Shown in pieces: positions 23,266 through 30,967 of a stretch of DNA of 33,060 nucleotides. Source of the DNA: Litorisediminicola beolgyonensis (GTDB lineage: Bacteria; Pseudomonadota; Alphaproteobacteria; Rhodobacterales; Rhodobacteraceae); NCBI RefSeq assembly GCF_042679605.1, contig NZ_JBHTMU010000042.1:1-33060 (forward strand), in the 5' to 3' direction. The notes under the pieces were generated by a model. The model was given only the letters and a program-made list of their open reading frames with translations. It did not search any database and was not told where the DNA came from. A program made the translations under genes and the position numbers. Within the stretch, counting starts at the first letter, position 1; every line of letters starts with the position of its first letter.

Positions 23266-23928
23266 ATGCGGACGGTGATCTTCGACCTCGACGGCACTTT
23301 GGCGGACACCTCCGCCGACCTGATCGCGGCGGCAAACCACTGCTTCCGCGGGATGGGAGCGGGCGCGATGCTCGACCCGGTCGCCGATGCGGCGACGGCG
23401 TTCCGGGGCGGGCGCGCGATGCTGCGGCTTGGCCTCGGGCGGATCGGCGCGGTCGACGACGCGGTGATCGACCGCTGGTATCCGGAGCTTCTGCGCGCCT
23501 ATGGCGACGCGATCTGCGTCGAGACGCGGCTCTACCCCGGCGCGGTCGAAGCGGTGGAGGCCCTGCGGGCCAAGGGCATGGCGGTGGGCATCTGCACCAA
23601 CAAGCCAGAAGGGCTGGCGGTGACGCTGGTCGAGCGTCTCGGCGTGGCGGGTCTCTTCGCCTCGCTCGTCGGCGCGGACACGCTGCCGGTCCGCAAGCCC
23701 GACCCGACGCCGTTTTTCGAGGCGGTGGACCGGGCAGGCGGCGCGCGGAGCCGGTCGCTCCTCGTTGGCGACACCGAAACCGACCGCGAGACGGCGCGGG
23801 CGGCCGGGGTGCCCTCGGTGCTGGTCGGGTTCGGGCCGGAGGGGCCGGGCGTGGCGCGCATGGACCCCGACGCGGTGATCGCAAGCTACGCGGAACTGCC
23901 CGCGGTCGCGGCGCGCCTTCTGGATTGA
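23266..23928 (+). CDS. HAD-family phosphatase, phosphoglycolate phosphatase type
   Basis: A 220-residue HAD hydrolase. Motif I is FDLDGTLADT (Asp7 nucleophile, Asp9 acid/base), motif II CTNKPEGL, motif III the lysine in VRKPDPTPF, and motif IV VGDTETDRETARAAG. The helical cap lies between motifs I and II. The set and length fit Gph-type phosphatases that hydrolyse 2-phosphoglycolate, but related HADs act on other small phosphates, so the symbol gph is not asserted. The start at 23266 has AGGAGG 10 bp upstream; an in-frame ATG at 23245 lies before that site and is rejected. I recall this gene being found beside glmU/glmS in Rhodobacterales. Confidence 0.88.
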   Translation: MRTVIFDLDGTLADTSADLIAAANHCFRGMGAGAMLDPVADAATAFRGGRAMLRLGLGRIGAVDDAVIDRWYPELLRAYGDAICVETRLYPGAVEAVEALRAKGMAVGICTNKPEGLAVTLVERLGVAGLFASLVGADTLPVRKPDPTPFFEAVDRAGGARSRSLLVGDTETDRETARAAGVPSVLVGFGPEGPGVARMDPDAVIASYAELPAVAARLLD

Positions 23929-24056
23929 GGGTCTCCGGTCTCGTTCGACGGGGCCGGTGATCCAGCGGAGCGGGGCCCGTGCGGGCCGCGCGCTGGTTTC
24001 CGGGACATGTGGGGACGCGATAAGATGAACGGGCGGAGCGCTGGTTCAGGCCGCGC

Positions 24057-24527
24057 TCATTCGGACGGTTTCGTCGCCTGCGGCTCGAAGAGCGGAACCG
24101 TCGAGATCGAGACCTTGGCCGATCCGTCGGTCAGTTCGGCCGCGTGGGCCACGTAGATCAGCGTCCGGTTGGTTTCGTCCCAGACCCGCTTGACCCTCAG
24201 TGACTTCAGGATGATCGAGCGCGATGTGCGGAAGACGTCTTCGCCGTCCTCGTCGCGGTCGATATCGCCGATGGTGATCGGGCCGGTCTGGCGGCAGGCG
24301 ATCGAGGCGTTCGACGGGTCCTCGAACCAGTTGCCCTTGGACAACCGGTCGAAGAGACCGCGTTCGAAATAGGCGATGTGGCAGGTCACGCCCTCCACAT
24401 CGGGATCGGAGATCGCCTCGATGATGATGTCATTGCCGACCCAGTCGACATCGATCTCGCCGACCTGCTCGGCAAAGGCTGTGGTGGCGAGGCAGGCGAG
24501 GGCGGCGTAGGCGAGGCGGCGCATCAT
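24057..24527 (-). CDS. creA: CreA family periplasmic protein
   Basis: A 156-residue protein with a signal peptide (MMRRLAYAALACLATTAFA), predicted to be periplasmic. The mature part follows CreA closely: VGEIDVDWVGNDIIIEAISD, VEGVTCHIAYFERG, DPSNASIACRQTGPI and FRTSRSIILKSLRVKRVWD, with two cysteines that could pair. The biochemical role of CreA is unknown; the name comes from the E. coli creABCD locus, whose other genes are absent here. The first of two adjacent ATGs is used because GGAGA lies 6 bp before it. It converges on the HAD phosphatase gene. Confidence 0.92.
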   Translation of the reverse strand: MMRRLAYAALACLATTAFAEQVGEIDVDWVGNDIIIEAISDPDVEGVTCHIAYFERGLFDRLSKGNWFEDPSNASIACRQTGPITIGDIDRDEDGEDVFRTSRSIILKSLRVKRVWDETNRTLIYVAHAAELTDGSAKVSISTVPLFEPQATKPSE

Positions 24528-24551
24528 AGGCGATCTCCGGGGTTCGAGGGG

Positions 24552-25022
24552 TCAGAAGGTGACCGTGCCGTGATCGCCCATGTCGGGCAAGTCATGCGTC
24601 ACATGCGCCTTGGCGATCTCGTAGAGAAACCCGGCGCTGCCCTTGGTCGCCCAGACCTCGGCGCTCTTGGGCGTCATCTTCACCAGCCGGACGCTGTCGT
24701 CCTCGCGGCCGTCCTCGAACCAAGCGGCGGCGACGCCGTTCCAGATCTCGTCGAGCTTCTCGGAATCGTCCACGAGCGCGATGCGGCCTTCGACCTGCGC
24801 GTAGAGATCGGCCTTGGGGTCCGAGATCATCAGCGTCGCGTCGCCCCCGGCCTCGGCCGCGTCGACGAGATCGGTGCCCTTGGCGGTGATGAACCAGATC
24901 GCGCTCTCGTCGGCCTCGGCATAGGGCGACATCGGCACGAACCGGCCCTGGCCGGTGTCGAGCATGCCTGCGCGCACATCGGCGAGACGGGTCCAGAATT
25001 CCTGTTTGAGATCGGTGCTCAT
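24552..25022 (-). CDS. PNPOx-fold (pyridoxamine 5'-phosphate oxidase-like) general stress protein
   Basis: A 156-residue single-domain protein of the split-barrel flavin-binding class often named general stress protein. Supporting features are the N-terminal helix DLKQEFWTRLADVRAGMLDT, the strands VPMSPYAEADESAIWFIT and the segment GDATLMISDPKADLYAQVEG, followed by VRLVKMTPKSAEVW. These proteins bind FMN, F420 or heme, and many lack a proven reaction; it should not be called PdxH. The start at 25022 (MSTDLKQEF) has AAGGA about 8 bp upstream, and the longer upstream frame is unlike the family. The stop is 24 bp before the creA start on the same strand, so they may be co-transcribed. Confidence 0.88.
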   Translation of the reverse strand: MSTDLKQEFWTRLADVRAGMLDTGQGRFVPMSPYAEADESAIWFITAKGTDLVDAAEAGGDATLMISDPKADLYAQVEGRIALVDDSEKLDEIWNGVAAAWFEDGREDDSVRLVKMTPKSAEVWATKGSAGFLYEIAKAHVTHDLPDMGDHGTVTF

Positions 25023-25161
25023 GGCGTGTCCTTTCGGAAAGAATGGTGTTCGGGAGAGAAACGTTTGGCCGCGCAGCTTCGTTCCGGCGCATCCGAGGGC
25101 TTTGGTCTTCGCGCAAGAGGGTGCTAGCCTTCGCCAAGGGATCCGATCCGGGGGACGAACG

Positions 25162-25653
25162 ATGCGGCACGAGGCGACACGCGGCGGAACACGGCTCTGG
25201 CTGAGCTTATGTGCAGGACTGGCCGCGGCGATGCTTCTCGCTCCGGGGCTTGCGCAGGCACAGGGCGCGGGCGACCAGCGCGCGCTCGAAGGCTGCACCG
25301 CGGGGGCCGGGCAGGCCCGCGCCGCGGAGGCGCGCTGCATCGGGCTTCTGAGCGAGGGCTGCCGGGATCAGACCACACTCGGCATCTCCGAGTGCCTGAT
25401 GGCCGAGCAGAAAGCCTGGGACGCGCTTCTCAACCGCTGGTGGGGACCGATGCGCGAGCGCGCCAAGGCAAATGGCAGCTGGGACCGTCTCCTGGCCGGT
25501 CAGCGCGCCTGGATCGCGGAAAAGGAGGCCGCCTGCCAAGCGGCCTATGACAGCGCGGGCGGCGGGTCGATCCGGGTGATCTACGCCGCCGAATGCCTGC
25601 GCGACCGCACCGCGCAGAAGGCGATCGAGTTCTACTACAGTCTCAACAGGTGA
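25162..25653 (+). CDS. LprI-like (DUF1311) secreted protein
   Basis: A 163-residue exported protein with a signal peptide ending near LAQAQ (about residue 33). The C-terminal part fits the lysozyme-inhibitor LprI-like family: CLMAEQKAWDALLNRWWGPMRE, then LLAGQRAWIAEKEAACQ, ending with IYAAECLRDRTAQKAIEF. In Mycobacterium LprI inhibits lysozyme, but most family members are untested. Six cysteines remain in the mature part. It lies 7 bp upstream of a one-helix protein and heads a three-gene plus-strand group ending with an acyl-CoA synthetase. Start supported by GGGGGAC 5 bp upstream. Confidence 0.85.
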   Translation: MRHEATRGGTRLWLSLCAGLAAAMLLAPGLAQAQGAGDQRALEGCTAGAGQARAAEARCIGLLSEGCRDQTTLGISECLMAEQKAWDALLNRWWGPMRERAKANGSWDRLLAGQRAWIAEKEAACQAAYDSAGGGSIRVIYAAECLRDRTAQKAIEFYYSLNR

Positions 25654-25660
25654 CACCGGA

Positions 25661-25990
25661 ATGCCGCGATGGGTCTGGTTTCTGCCGGTGGGTCTGCTTG
25701 TCGTGCTGGCCGCGCTTCTCGGGTGGCGGCAAGGCTGGCACGTGGCGACCCTGACCGAAACCGACGTGATCGAGCGCGCCGCCGCGCGCTACCTGTCCGA
25801 CCGCGAAGCGGCGGGCACCGCCGACGGCGCGCGGGCCGAGCAGTGCCGCGCGCGCCCCGCGCCTGGCAATTCCGGCGCCTGGCTCGTGGTGATCTGCGGA
25901 CCGGAGCCGCATGATCCCGACCGGCACTACACCTATTACCACCGCCGCGACGGCGCGCTGATGCGCGTGGTCGGCCCCGAAGGAGTTTGA
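25661..25990 (+). CDS. Small one-helix membrane protein of unknown function
   Basis: A 109-residue protein with one N-terminal membrane segment (WVWFLPVGLLVVLAALLGW, residues ~4-22), then a soluble periplasmic-type domain containing two Cys (EQCRARPAP and VVICGPEP) that could pair and a Tyr-rich stretch HYTYYHRRDGALM. I recognise no family. It sits between the LprI-like gene (7 bp gap) and the acyl-CoA synthetase gene (1 bp gap), so all three are probably co-transcribed. Confidence 0.75.
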   Translation: MPRWVWFLPVGLLVVLAALLGWRQGWHVATLTETDVIERAAARYLSDREAAGTADGARAEQCRARPAPGNSGAWLVVICGPEPHDPDRHYTYYHRRDGALMRVVGPEGV

Positions 25991-25991
25991 G

Positions 25992-27557
25992 ATGCTGCGA
26001 CCGCGCCCCTACGAGCAGCTCTACGACAGGTTTCGCTGGGACCTGCCCGATGTCCTGAACATGGCGCACCAGGTCTGCGACGGCTGGGCCGCGACCGAGG
26101 GCGACCGAATCGCGGTGATCGACCTGTCCGGCGGCACGCGCCGGGATTGGAGCTACAAGCAGCTCTGGCAGCTCTCGCGGCGGGTCGAGGCGGCGCTGAT
26201 CGAGAAGGGCGTGCGCCGGACCGACCGCGTGGGCGTGCTCCTGTCGCAATCGCCGCTGACCCTCGCGGCGCATGTGGCGATCTGGCGGCTGGGCGCGATC
26301 TCGGTGCCGCTCTTCACGCTGTTCAAGCGCGATGCGCTCGAGACGCGGATCGACGATTCGGGTCTGGGCGTCGTGGTGACCGACGCGGAGGGGCGCGCGG
26401 CGCTCAGGGGCTTCGGGCTGGGTCTCGTGACTGAGGACAGCCTGCCCGCCGGTGCCCGGCCGACGGTGGCCGAGATCGAGACCGCGCCGGACGATCCGGC
26501 GGTCCTGATCTACACCTCCGGGACCACGGGCGCGCCGAAGGGGGCGCTTCACGGTCACAGGCTTTTGACAGGGCATTTGCCCGGGGTCGAGATGAGCCAC
26601 GATTTCCTCGGGCAGCGCGGCGATGTGCTCTGGACGCCCGCGGACTGGGCCTGGATCGGGGGGCTGTTCGACGTGGCGATGCCGGGGCTGGCGCTCGGCG
26701 TTCCCGTGGTCGCGGCACGCCTGCCGAAATTCACGCCCGATGACGCGGTGCGGATCTGCCGCACGGGCGGGGTGCGCAACGTCTTCTTCCCGCCGACCGT
26801 GCTGCGGATGCTGCGCGCCTCGGGAACCCGGATCGAGGGTCTGCGCTCGGTCGCCTCGGGCGGCGAGCCGCTCGGGCCCGAGATGCTGGCCTGGGGCCGG
26901 GAGGCGCTGGGCGTCACGATCAACGAGTTCTACGGCCAGACCGAGTGCAACATGGTGCTGTCGTCCTGCGGCACGCTCTTCGAGCCGGAACCTGGCTGCA
27001 TCGGTAGGCCCGTTCCCGGGCACCGGATCGAGGTCCTGGACGAGGACGGCGCGCCGACCGAGGGCGAGGGCGAGATCGCGGTCAAGCGCGGCTCGGCCTC
27101 GATGATGCTGGAATATTGGCGCAAACCCCGCGAGACCGCGGCGAAGTTTCGCGGCAAGTGGATGCTGACCGGAGACCGGGGCATCCGCGAGGGCGCCGCG
27201 ATCCGCTTTGTCGGGCGCGAGGATGACGTGATCTCCTCGGGCGGCTACCCGATCGGCCCGTCGGAGATCGAGGATTGCCTTCTGACCCATGAGGACGTGG
27301 TGACCGTGGGCGTGGTCGGCAAGCCCGACGCGATCCGGGGCGAGATCGTCAAGGCCTATGTGGTCCCGCGCGACCCCGACCGGGCCGATGCGGCCCTGGC
27401 CGAGGCGCTGAAGGCCTGGGTCAAGGAGCGGCTCGCGGGATATTCCTATCCGCGCGAGGTCGCCTTCGTTGACGCGCTGCCAATGACGGTGACCGGCAAG
27501 GTGATCCGCAAGGAGCTCAAGGCCCGCGCCCGGGCGGAGGGGGACGGGGCCGCCTGA
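25992..27557 (+). CDS. Acyl-CoA synthetase (AMP-binding, short/medium-chain type)
   Basis: A 521-residue ANL-family ligase. The P-loop is IYTSGTTGAPKGALHGH, then the acetyl/medium-chain-type signature VLWTPADWAWIGGLFD, the A5 motif NEFYGQTECN, the A7 motif MLTGDRG, GREDDVISSGGYPIGPSEIE, and the catalytic lysine in PMTVTGKVIRKELK. It would convert a free acid, ATP and CoA to acyl-CoA. It differs clearly from the DmdB-like ligase at 2761. The WTPADWAW block suggests a medium-chain or acetate-like acid, but the substrate cannot be read from sequence. AAGGAG lies 6 bp before the ATG. The stop is followed by copy C of the dispersed hairpin element. Confidence 0.92.
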   Translation: MLRPRPYEQLYDRFRWDLPDVLNMAHQVCDGWAATEGDRIAVIDLSGGTRRDWSYKQLWQLSRRVEAALIEKGVRRTDRVGVLLSQSPLTLAAHVAIWRLGAISVPLFTLFKRDALETRIDDSGLGVVVTDAEGRAALRGFGLGLVTEDSLPAGARPTVAEIETAPDDPAVLIYTSGTTGAPKGALHGHRLLTGHLPGVEMSHDFLGQRGDVLWTPADWAWIGGLFDVAMPGLALGVPVVAARLPKFTPDDAVRICRTGGVRNVFFPPTVLRMLRASGTRIEGLRSVASGGEPLGPEMLAWGREALGVTINEFYGQTECNMVLSSCGTLFEPEPGCIGRPVPGHRIEVLDEDGAPTEGEGEIAVKRGSASMMLEYWRKPRETAAKFRGKWMLTGDRGIREGAAIRFVGREDDVISSGGYPIGPSEIEDCLLTHEDVVTVGVVGKPDAIRGEIVKAYVVPRDPDRADAALAEALKAWVKERLAGYSYPREVAFVDALPMTVTGKVIRKELKARARAEGDGAA

Positions 27558-27628
27558 GGGACTGGTGGTCGCCGATGTCGCGGTCCTGTCCGGGACCGGT
27601 TGCGGGCACGGGGCTGAGCGCGGGGGAA

Positions 27629-27700
27629 GCGGGCCTGCGGCCCGCATGCGAGAGGCGCCGCCTCTCGCGCTCTCCGGGATATTTTTTGGACAGATGAAGG
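27629..27700 (+). repeat. Dispersed 3'-end element, copy C
   Basis: Downstream of the acyl-CoA synthetase and in its orientation, two perfect hairpins stand side by side. They are GCGGGCC/GGCCCGC (27629-27635 with 27639-27645) and GCGAGAGGC/GCCTCTCGC (27648-27656 with 27660-27668), each with a 3-nt loop. The box ATATTTTTTGGACAGATGAA follows (27679-27698), including the 12-mer shared with copy D. The six T could serve a terminator, although they start 12 bases after the second stem. Confidence 0.75.
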
Positions 27701-27998
27701 GCAGGGGGCCGGGCTGTTCCGGGGGCGGTGCGACAGGGACTGCTGCGGGACCCGCGTCTGGCCAAACGAGGGCGCGTCGGGTCGGCGCGTGTGCATGGGT
27801 CGTGGCGGAGCGTGCCGCGGAGGCGTTCGCATGGTGCCGCCTGGGCGGGCAGGGACGGCAAAGCCGGGGCGGGGAGGGGCCGCGCCCCGTTGACCCCCCC
27901 TGCCCACGGCGATAGATGGTTTGGGAACGAACCTCGCCACATGCGTGCCGGGGCCCGGCCTGTCCGGGACGCCCGGTACTGGAAAGGAGCCGCTCCCC
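27701..27998 (+). promoter_or_regulatory. nuo operon upstream region with candidate promoter
   Basis: This gene-free stretch precedes nuoA. A hairpin GGGGC/GCCCC (27876-27880 with 27884-27888) is followed at once by TTGACC (27890-27895), a good -35 box. With 17 bp spacing the -10 would be TAGATG (27913-27918), a modest match. That would give a leader of roughly 75 bases before the GTG start of nuoA. The remaining sequence is very G-rich and shows nothing I can name. Confidence 0.4.
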
Positions 27999-28364
27999 GT
28001 GGAAGAGATGCTGAGGGAATACCTGCCCATCCTCGTCTTTCTGGCCGTCGCCATCGGTCTTGGCCTCGTCCTGATCCTGGCCGCCGTGGTGCTTGCGGTG
28101 CGCCGTCCCGATCCCGAGAAGGTCTCGGCCTATGAATGCGGCTTCAACGCCTTCGACGATGCGCGGATGAAGTTCGACGTGCGCTTCTATCTCGTCTCCA
28201 TCCTCTTCATCATCTTCGACCTGGAGATCGCCTTTCTCTTCCCCTGGGCGGTGTCCTTTGCCGATGTCTCGATGACGGCCTTCTGGTCGATGATGGTGTT
28301 CCTGGCGGTTCTCACCATCGGCTTTGCCTATGAATGGAAGAAGGGAGCGCTCGAATGGGAGTGA
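27999..28364 (+). CDS. nuoA: NADH-quinone oxidoreductase subunit A
   Basis: A 121-residue membrane subunit of respiratory complex I with three helices (about 8-30, 62-82, 88-108). The conserved loop SAYECGFNAFDDARMKFDVRF near the quinone site is intact, as is FDLEIAFLFPWA with its membrane glutamate. The start is a GTG at 27999 giving MEEMLREYLPIL; AAAGGAG lies about 9 bp upstream. Extending upstream to 27921 gives a polar, Gly/Pro-rich run unlike the family. It overlaps nuoB by 10 bases and is the first gene of the nuo operon. Confidence 0.95.
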   Translation: MEEMLREYLPILVFLAVAIGLGLVLILAAVVLAVRRPDPEKVSAYECGFNAFDDARMKFDVRFYLVSILFIIFDLEIAFLFPWAVSFADVSMTAFWSMMVFLAVLTIGFAYEWKKGALEWE

Positions 28365-28888
28365 TGACCGGCGCCAATACCGCGGGGCCAGACCGCGAGG
28401 TCGCGGTGCAGAACCTCAACCGCGAGCTCACCGACAAGGGTTTCCTGCTGACCTCGACCGAGGACATCATCAACTGGGCGCGCACCGGGTCTCTGCACTG
28501 GATGACCTTCGGCCTCGCCTGCTGCGCGGTCGAGATGATGCACACCTCGATGCCGCGCTATGATCTCGAGCGCTTCGGCTCGGCGCCGCGCGCCAGCCCG
28601 CGCCAGTCGGACCTGATGATCGTCGCGGGGACGCTGACCAACAAGATGGCGCCGGCGCTGCGCAAGGTCTACGACCAGATGCCCGAGCCGCGCTACGTGA
28701 TCTCGATGGGCTCCTGCGCCAATGGCGGCGGCTACTATCACTACAGCTATTCCGTGGTGCGCGGCTGCGACCGGATCGTTCCGGTCGATGTCTACGTGCC
28801 GGGTTGCCCGCCGACCGCCGAGGCGCTGCTTTACGGGCTGATGGCCCTGCAGCGGAAAATCCGCCGCACCGGCACGCTGACGCGCTGA
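28355..28888 (+). CDS. nuoB: NADH-quinone oxidoreductase subunit B
   Basis: A 177-residue peripheral-arm subunit that holds cluster N2, the last iron-sulfur centre before quinone. The ligands are the tandem C56-C57 in GLACCAVEMM, C121 in GSCANGG and C151 in PGCPPT. Length is normal for alphaproteobacteria. The start at 28355 (MGVMTGANTAG) lies inside nuoA, with AAGGGAG 7 bp upstream. The ATG at 28364, giving MTGANTAG, is the other possibility. Confidence 0.96.
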   Translation: MGVMTGANTAGPDREVAVQNLNRELTDKGFLLTSTEDIINWARTGSLHWMTFGLACCAVEMMHTSMPRYDLERFGSAPRASPRQSDLMIVAGTLTNKMAPALRKVYDQMPEPRYVISMGSCANGGGYYHYSYSVVRGCDRIVPVDVYVPGCPPTAEALLYGLMALQRKIRRTGTLTR

Positions 28889-28898
28889 GGGAGAGGAC

Positions 28899-29507
28899 AT
28901 GCCTGCAGAACTGAGAGAGCTCGGCGGCTATATCGAGGCCAAGCGTCCCGATTGCGTGCTCGGCTGGTCCGTCGAGCGCGGTGAGCTGACCGTGGACGTG
29001 GCCCTGGCGAACATTCGCGGCATCGTCGAGTTTCTCAAGACCGACGCCACCTGCCGCTTCACCTCGCTCGTGGACATCACCGCCATCGACTGGCCGGAGC
29101 GCGCCAAGCGCTTCGACGTGGTCTACCATTTCCTGTCGATGTGGCAGAACCACCGCATCCGACTGCGCGTGCAGGTGCGCGAGGACGACATGGTGCCGTC
29201 GATCACCAGCGTGCATCCCTCGGCCAACTGGTTCGAGCGCGAGATCTTCGACATGTTCGGGATCCTCTTCTCGGGCCATCCGGACCTGCGGCGGATCCTC
29301 ACCGATTACGGCTTCCGCGGCTACCCGCTGCGCAAGGACTTCCCGACCACGGGCTATACCGAGGTGCGCTACGACGAAGAGCAGAAGCGGGTGGTCTACG
29401 AGCCCGTGAGCCTCGTGCAGGAATACCGCCAGTTCGATTTCATGTCGCCCTGGGAGGGCGCGGAATACGTGCTTCCGGGAGACGAGAAATCGGGAGAGAA
29501 GGCATGA
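28899..29507 (+). CDS. nuoC: NADH-quinone oxidoreductase subunit C
   Basis: A 202-residue peripheral-arm subunit (30-kDa homologue). The family signature EREIFDMFGILFSGHPDLRR, continued by GYPLRKDFP, is complete. The fold is structural and binds no cofactor. It is separate from nuoD, as expected outside enterobacteria. GGGAGAGG lies just before the ATG. Its TGA overlaps the ATG of the following 61-residue gene as ATGA. Confidence 0.96.
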   Translation: MPAELRELGGYIEAKRPDCVLGWSVERGELTVDVALANIRGIVEFLKTDATCRFTSLVDITAIDWPERAKRFDVVYHFLSMWQNHRIRLRVQVREDDMVPSITSVHPSANWFEREIFDMFGILFSGHPDLRRILTDYGFRGYPLRKDFPTTGYTEVRYDEEQKRVVYEPVSLVQEYRQFDFMSPWEGAEYVLPGDEKSGEKA

Positions 29508-29689
29508 TGGGCGGCGGCCTTTTCTGGAGCTTTCTCTTCGGCCTCTTGGTGGTGATCCCGTTCTGGCGGCTCCTGCCGCGGTTCGGCATGCCGAACTGGG
29601 TGGCGATATTCGCACTCGTGCCCCTGGTGGCCCTGGTCCTGCTCTGGCTCATGGCCTTCAAGGACGACATCGACGGAGGACGCGCATGA
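29504..29689 (+). CDS. 61-residue two-helix membrane protein between nuoC and nuoD
   Basis: Two hydrophobic segments (about GLFWSFLFGLLVVIPFW and WVAIFALVPLVALVLLWLMAF) are joined by a short basic loop RLLPRFGMP, and the end is acidic (KDDIDGG). The frame overlaps nuoC at its start (ATGA) and nuoD at its end (ATGA), so it is translationally coupled on both sides. This is strong evidence that it is a real gene. A second ATG one codon later is equally possible. No family is recognised. It may be an accessory or assembly factor of complex I, or a small inner-membrane protein carried by the operon. Confidence 0.85.
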   Translation: MMGGGLFWSFLFGLLVVIPFWRLLPRFGMPNWVAIFALVPLVALVLLWLMAFKDDIDGGRA

Positions 29690-30909
29690 TGGACGGCGCG
29701 AAAGGGTTCGAAGACGCCCAGACGGGCGAGCAGAAAATCCGCAACTTCAACATCAATTTCGGTCCCCAGCACCCGGCGGCGCACGGCGTGCTGCGGCTCG
29801 TGCTTGAGCTTGACGGCGAGATCGTCGAGCGCTGCGACCCCCATATCGGGCTTCTGCATCGCGGCACCGAGAAGCTGATGGAGAGCCGGACCTACCTGCA
29901 GAACCTCCCATATTTCGACCGGCTCGATTACGTGGCTCCGATGAACCAGGAACACGCCTGGTGTCTTGCGATCGAGAAGCTCACCGGGACCGAGGTGCCG
30001 CGCCGCGCGCAGCTTATCCGGGTGCTCTTCTGCGAGATCGGGCGGGTGCTGAACCATCTTCTGAACGTGACCACTCAGGCCATGGATGTGGGCGCTCTGA
30101 CGCCGCCGCTCTGGGGCTTCGAGGAGCGCGAGAAGCTCATGGTCTTCTACGAGCGCGCCTGCGGGGCGCGGCTCCATGCCGCCTATTTCCGTCCCGGCGG
30201 CGTGCATCAGGATCTGCCGCCCGAGCTGATCGACGATATCGAGACCTGGGCGAACGAGTTCCCGAAGGTCATGGACGATATCGACGGGCTCCTGACCGAG
30301 AACCGGGTCTTCAAGCAGCGCAACGCCGATATCGGGGTCGTCTCTGTCGAGGAGATCGAGGAATGGGGCTTCTCGGGCGTCATGGTGCGCGGCTCCGGGC
30401 TTGCCTGGGATCTGCGCCGGGCGCAGCCCTACGAATGCTATGACGAGTTCGAGTTCCAGATCCCCGTCGGCAAGAACGGCGATTGCTACGACCGCTACCT
30501 CGTCCGCATGGAAGAGATGCGCCAGTCGGTGAAGATCATCCACCAGGCGATCGAGAAGCTGCGCGATCCGGCCAACCAGGGCGACGTCCTGGCGCGCGGC
30601 AAGCTGACGCCGCCGAAGCGGTCGGACATGAAGACCTCGATGGAGGCCCTCATCCACCATTTCAAGCTCTATACCGAGGGCTTCCACGTGCCCGAGGGCG
30701 AGGTCTATGCCGCGGTCGAGGCTCCGAAAGGCGAGTTTGGCGTCTATCTCGTGGCCGACGGCACCAACAAACCCTACCGCGCCAAGCTGCGCGCTCCGGG
30801 ATATCTGCACCTTCAGGCGATGGATCACGTCGCCAAGGGGCACCAGCTGGCCGATGTCGCGGCCATCATCGGAACCATGGATGTCGTCTTTGGCGAGATC
30901 GACCGCTGA
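29686..30909 (+). CDS. nuoD: NADH-quinone oxidoreductase subunit D
   Basis: A 407-residue peripheral-arm subunit (49-kDa homologue) that with NuoB forms the quinone cavity. The N-terminal GPQHPAAHGVLRLVLELDGE and PHIGLLHRGTEKLME hold the family's conserved histidines. The tyrosine in YLQNLPYFDRLDYV and the C-terminal KAPKGEFG-type segment (here EAPKGEFGVYLV), ending in GTMDVVFGEIDR, are intact. Length is normal. It overlaps the preceding 61-residue gene by four bases. A strong hairpin follows 9 bp after its stop. Confidence 0.97.
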   Translation: MMDGAKGFEDAQTGEQKIRNFNINFGPQHPAAHGVLRLVLELDGEIVERCDPHIGLLHRGTEKLMESRTYLQNLPYFDRLDYVAPMNQEHAWCLAIEKLTGTEVPRRAQLIRVLFCEIGRVLNHLLNVTTQAMDVGALTPPLWGFEEREKLMVFYERACGARLHAAYFRPGGVHQDLPPELIDDIETWANEFPKVMDDIDGLLTENRVFKQRNADIGVVSVEEIEEWGFSGVMVRGSGLAWDLRRAQPYECYDEFEFQIPVGKNGDCYDRYLVRMEEMRQSVKIIHQAIEKLRDPANQGDVLARGKLTPPKRSDMKTSMEALIHHFKLYTEGFHVPEGEVYAAVEAPKGEFGVYLVADGTNKPYRAKLRAPGYLHLQAMDHVAKGHQLADVAAIIGTMDVVFGEIDR

Positions 30910-30918
30910 CACCCACGC

Positions 30919-30948
30919 TCGGGCGCGCAGGATTTGGCGCGCGCCCGA
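30919..30948 (+). other. Strong intra-operon hairpin after nuoD
   Basis: A perfect 10-bp stem TCGGGCGCGC/GCGCGCCCGA (30919-30928 with 30939-30948) closes on a 10-nt loop. No T run follows, so it is not a classical terminator. It may stop exonucleases and stabilise the nuoA-D part of the mRNA, or lower expression of the genes beyond. Confidence 0.55.
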
Positions 30949-30967
30949 CCCCAGAGGAGGCCGCCCG

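Noticed and set aside
25635..27647. A 670-codon minus-strand frame opposite the acyl-CoA synthetase
   Set aside because: Its product is Arg/Pro/His-rich without motifs, whereas the plus strand encodes a full ANL ligase.
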